Positions 63,620 to 64,000 of a stretch of DNA of 64,000 nucleotides are shown here, piece by piece. The stretch comes from Bin87 sp965220265. Lineage in GTDB: Bacteria; Chloroflexota; Dehalococcoidia; Lucifugimonadales; UBA3495. Where the stretch lies: positions 372,001 through 436,000 of the forward strand of contig CBDCPM010000004.1 in assembly GCA_965220265.1 (NCBI GenBank), given 5' to 3'. Both the position numbers and the translations under genes were made by a program. The notes under the pieces are model-generated. The model searched no databases. It was not told where the DNA came from and saw only the letters and a program-made list of their open reading frames with translations. The first letter of the stretch is position 1, and each line of letters begins with the position of its first letter.

Positions 63620-64000
63620 TTAGCACCTGGAATCCGCTCCAACCAGTTCCGGCAGTCCAGCTGGTTCCGCCGAGCCTGCGTTGGACGAAGCATAAACGAG
63701 GTTTTTGGCCATGATGCCGCGCCACTCTTTCACCCTGCGTTGCAAGGTTCGCAACTGTGCTTCGGTGAAGCGGTCCGGGTGTTCCGATTGCAACCGCGCC
63801 ATCAGCCCCTTGCCCGTGGCATCCGGCTCTGCCTGCAACCACACCAACACGTCACCCCAAACACCGTCGAAGGGGTCCTTGCGGGTACGCCAATGCCGCG
63901 GACTTCGCCCTCGCGCTGCGTGTGTGGGACGTGTCTCGCCTTGCCGCCACAGATTGGGCAACTTGGCGAGGAAACGTTCGAGGCTTTCTCCTGCTGGTGT
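63620..64000 (-). CDS. Transposase with integrase core, C-terminal part (runs off the window)
   Basis: The minus strand is open from the window edge to 63620: LERFLAKLPNLWRQGET, DPFDGVWGDVLVWLQAEPDA, TGKGLMARLQSEHPDRFTEA and QLRTLQRRVKEWRGIMAKNL. This is the C-terminal segment of a family of rve-type transposases in which this helical region precedes the end. The catalytic part is outside the window. Confidence 0.7.
   Translation of the reverse strand, partial: TPAGESLERFLAKLPNLWRQGETRPTHAARGRSPRHWRTRKDPFDGVWGDVLVWLQAEPDATGKGLMARLQSEHPDRFTEAQLRTLQRRVKEWRGIMAKNLVYASSNAGSAEPAGLPELVGADSRC

Overview
The window is about 64 kb of high-GC bacterial DNA. The gene set (LLM-class flavin oxidoreductases, Uma2-family proteins, SMP-30 and NHL beta-propellers, a GMC oxidoreductase, stand-alone nitroreductases, ferritin-like diiron proteins, a 2-oxoacid dehydrogenase with lipB) is the kind seen in Chloroflexota of the SAR202/Dehalococcoidia type or similar uncultured marine or sponge-associated lineages. 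That placement is inference from family mix; there is no rRNA or other phylogenetic marker. No tRNA, rRNA or CRISPR array was seen.

Layout. 1-4.2 kb: the tail of one protein, a fused type IIL (MmeI-like) restriction-modification gene split by an IS427-type element, and a lipB remnant. 4.2-9.7 kb: a Uma2 gene, then a minus-strand operon for E1 alpha, a small membrane protein, E1 beta, E2 and lipB, so the lipoylation enzyme is co-transcribed with a lipoyl-dependent complex. 9.7-16.3 kb: a candidate structured RNA, a DUF3800 protein, a two-subunit ThDP decarboxylase of the sulfopyruvate/phosphonopyruvate type, two nitroreductases, an SMP-30 lactonase-like protein, a Uma2 protein and an enoyl-CoA hydratase. 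This part is ordinary chromosome. 16.5-64 kb: an accessory region dominated by transposable elements, with islands of metabolic genes (FAD oxidase, NHL protein, GMC oxidoreductase, LLM oxidoreductase with a substrate-binding protein, arylsulfotransferase-like propeller, GlcG/HbpS protein, diiron proteins, higBA, TcmP).

The main result is the insertion history, read base by base. IS1182 (four copies), IS427/IS5 types, IS630 (two), IS701, IS66, IS21, IS110 (two), IS982 and an ISNCY-type element are present, many with readable inverted repeats and target duplications. Nine insertions use CTAG. At 44305-48102 three different elements are stacked head to tail, separated only by shared CTAG tetranucleotides; at 57567-59330 two IS5 elements are stacked the same way on TAA. 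Three MITE-like families are defined here: a 114-bp family (four copies, 8-bp target duplications, ends matching the resident IS66 element), a 208-bp family (two copies, 4-bp duplications), and a 173-bp IS1182-ended element.

Several host genes can be reconstructed by removing the insertions, and all give exact multiples of three: the MmeI-like gene (900 codons), an LLM oxidoreductase hit twice (334 codons), the NHL protein whose C-terminus was replaced by a MITE (345 codons), and an IS110 transposase (353 codons). Other decay includes a higB toxin with an in-frame amber codon beside an intact antitoxin, broken Calx-beta/FnIII surface proteins, a diiron-oxidase paralogue lacking the apparent carboxylate ligands, a 15-bp minisatellite expanded inside one IS1182 transposase, and an open reading frame that joins a lipoprotein stalk, a transposase fragment and a tyrosine-recombinase tail. 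Together these suggest a lineage or locus with recent, intense IS activity and relaxed selection.
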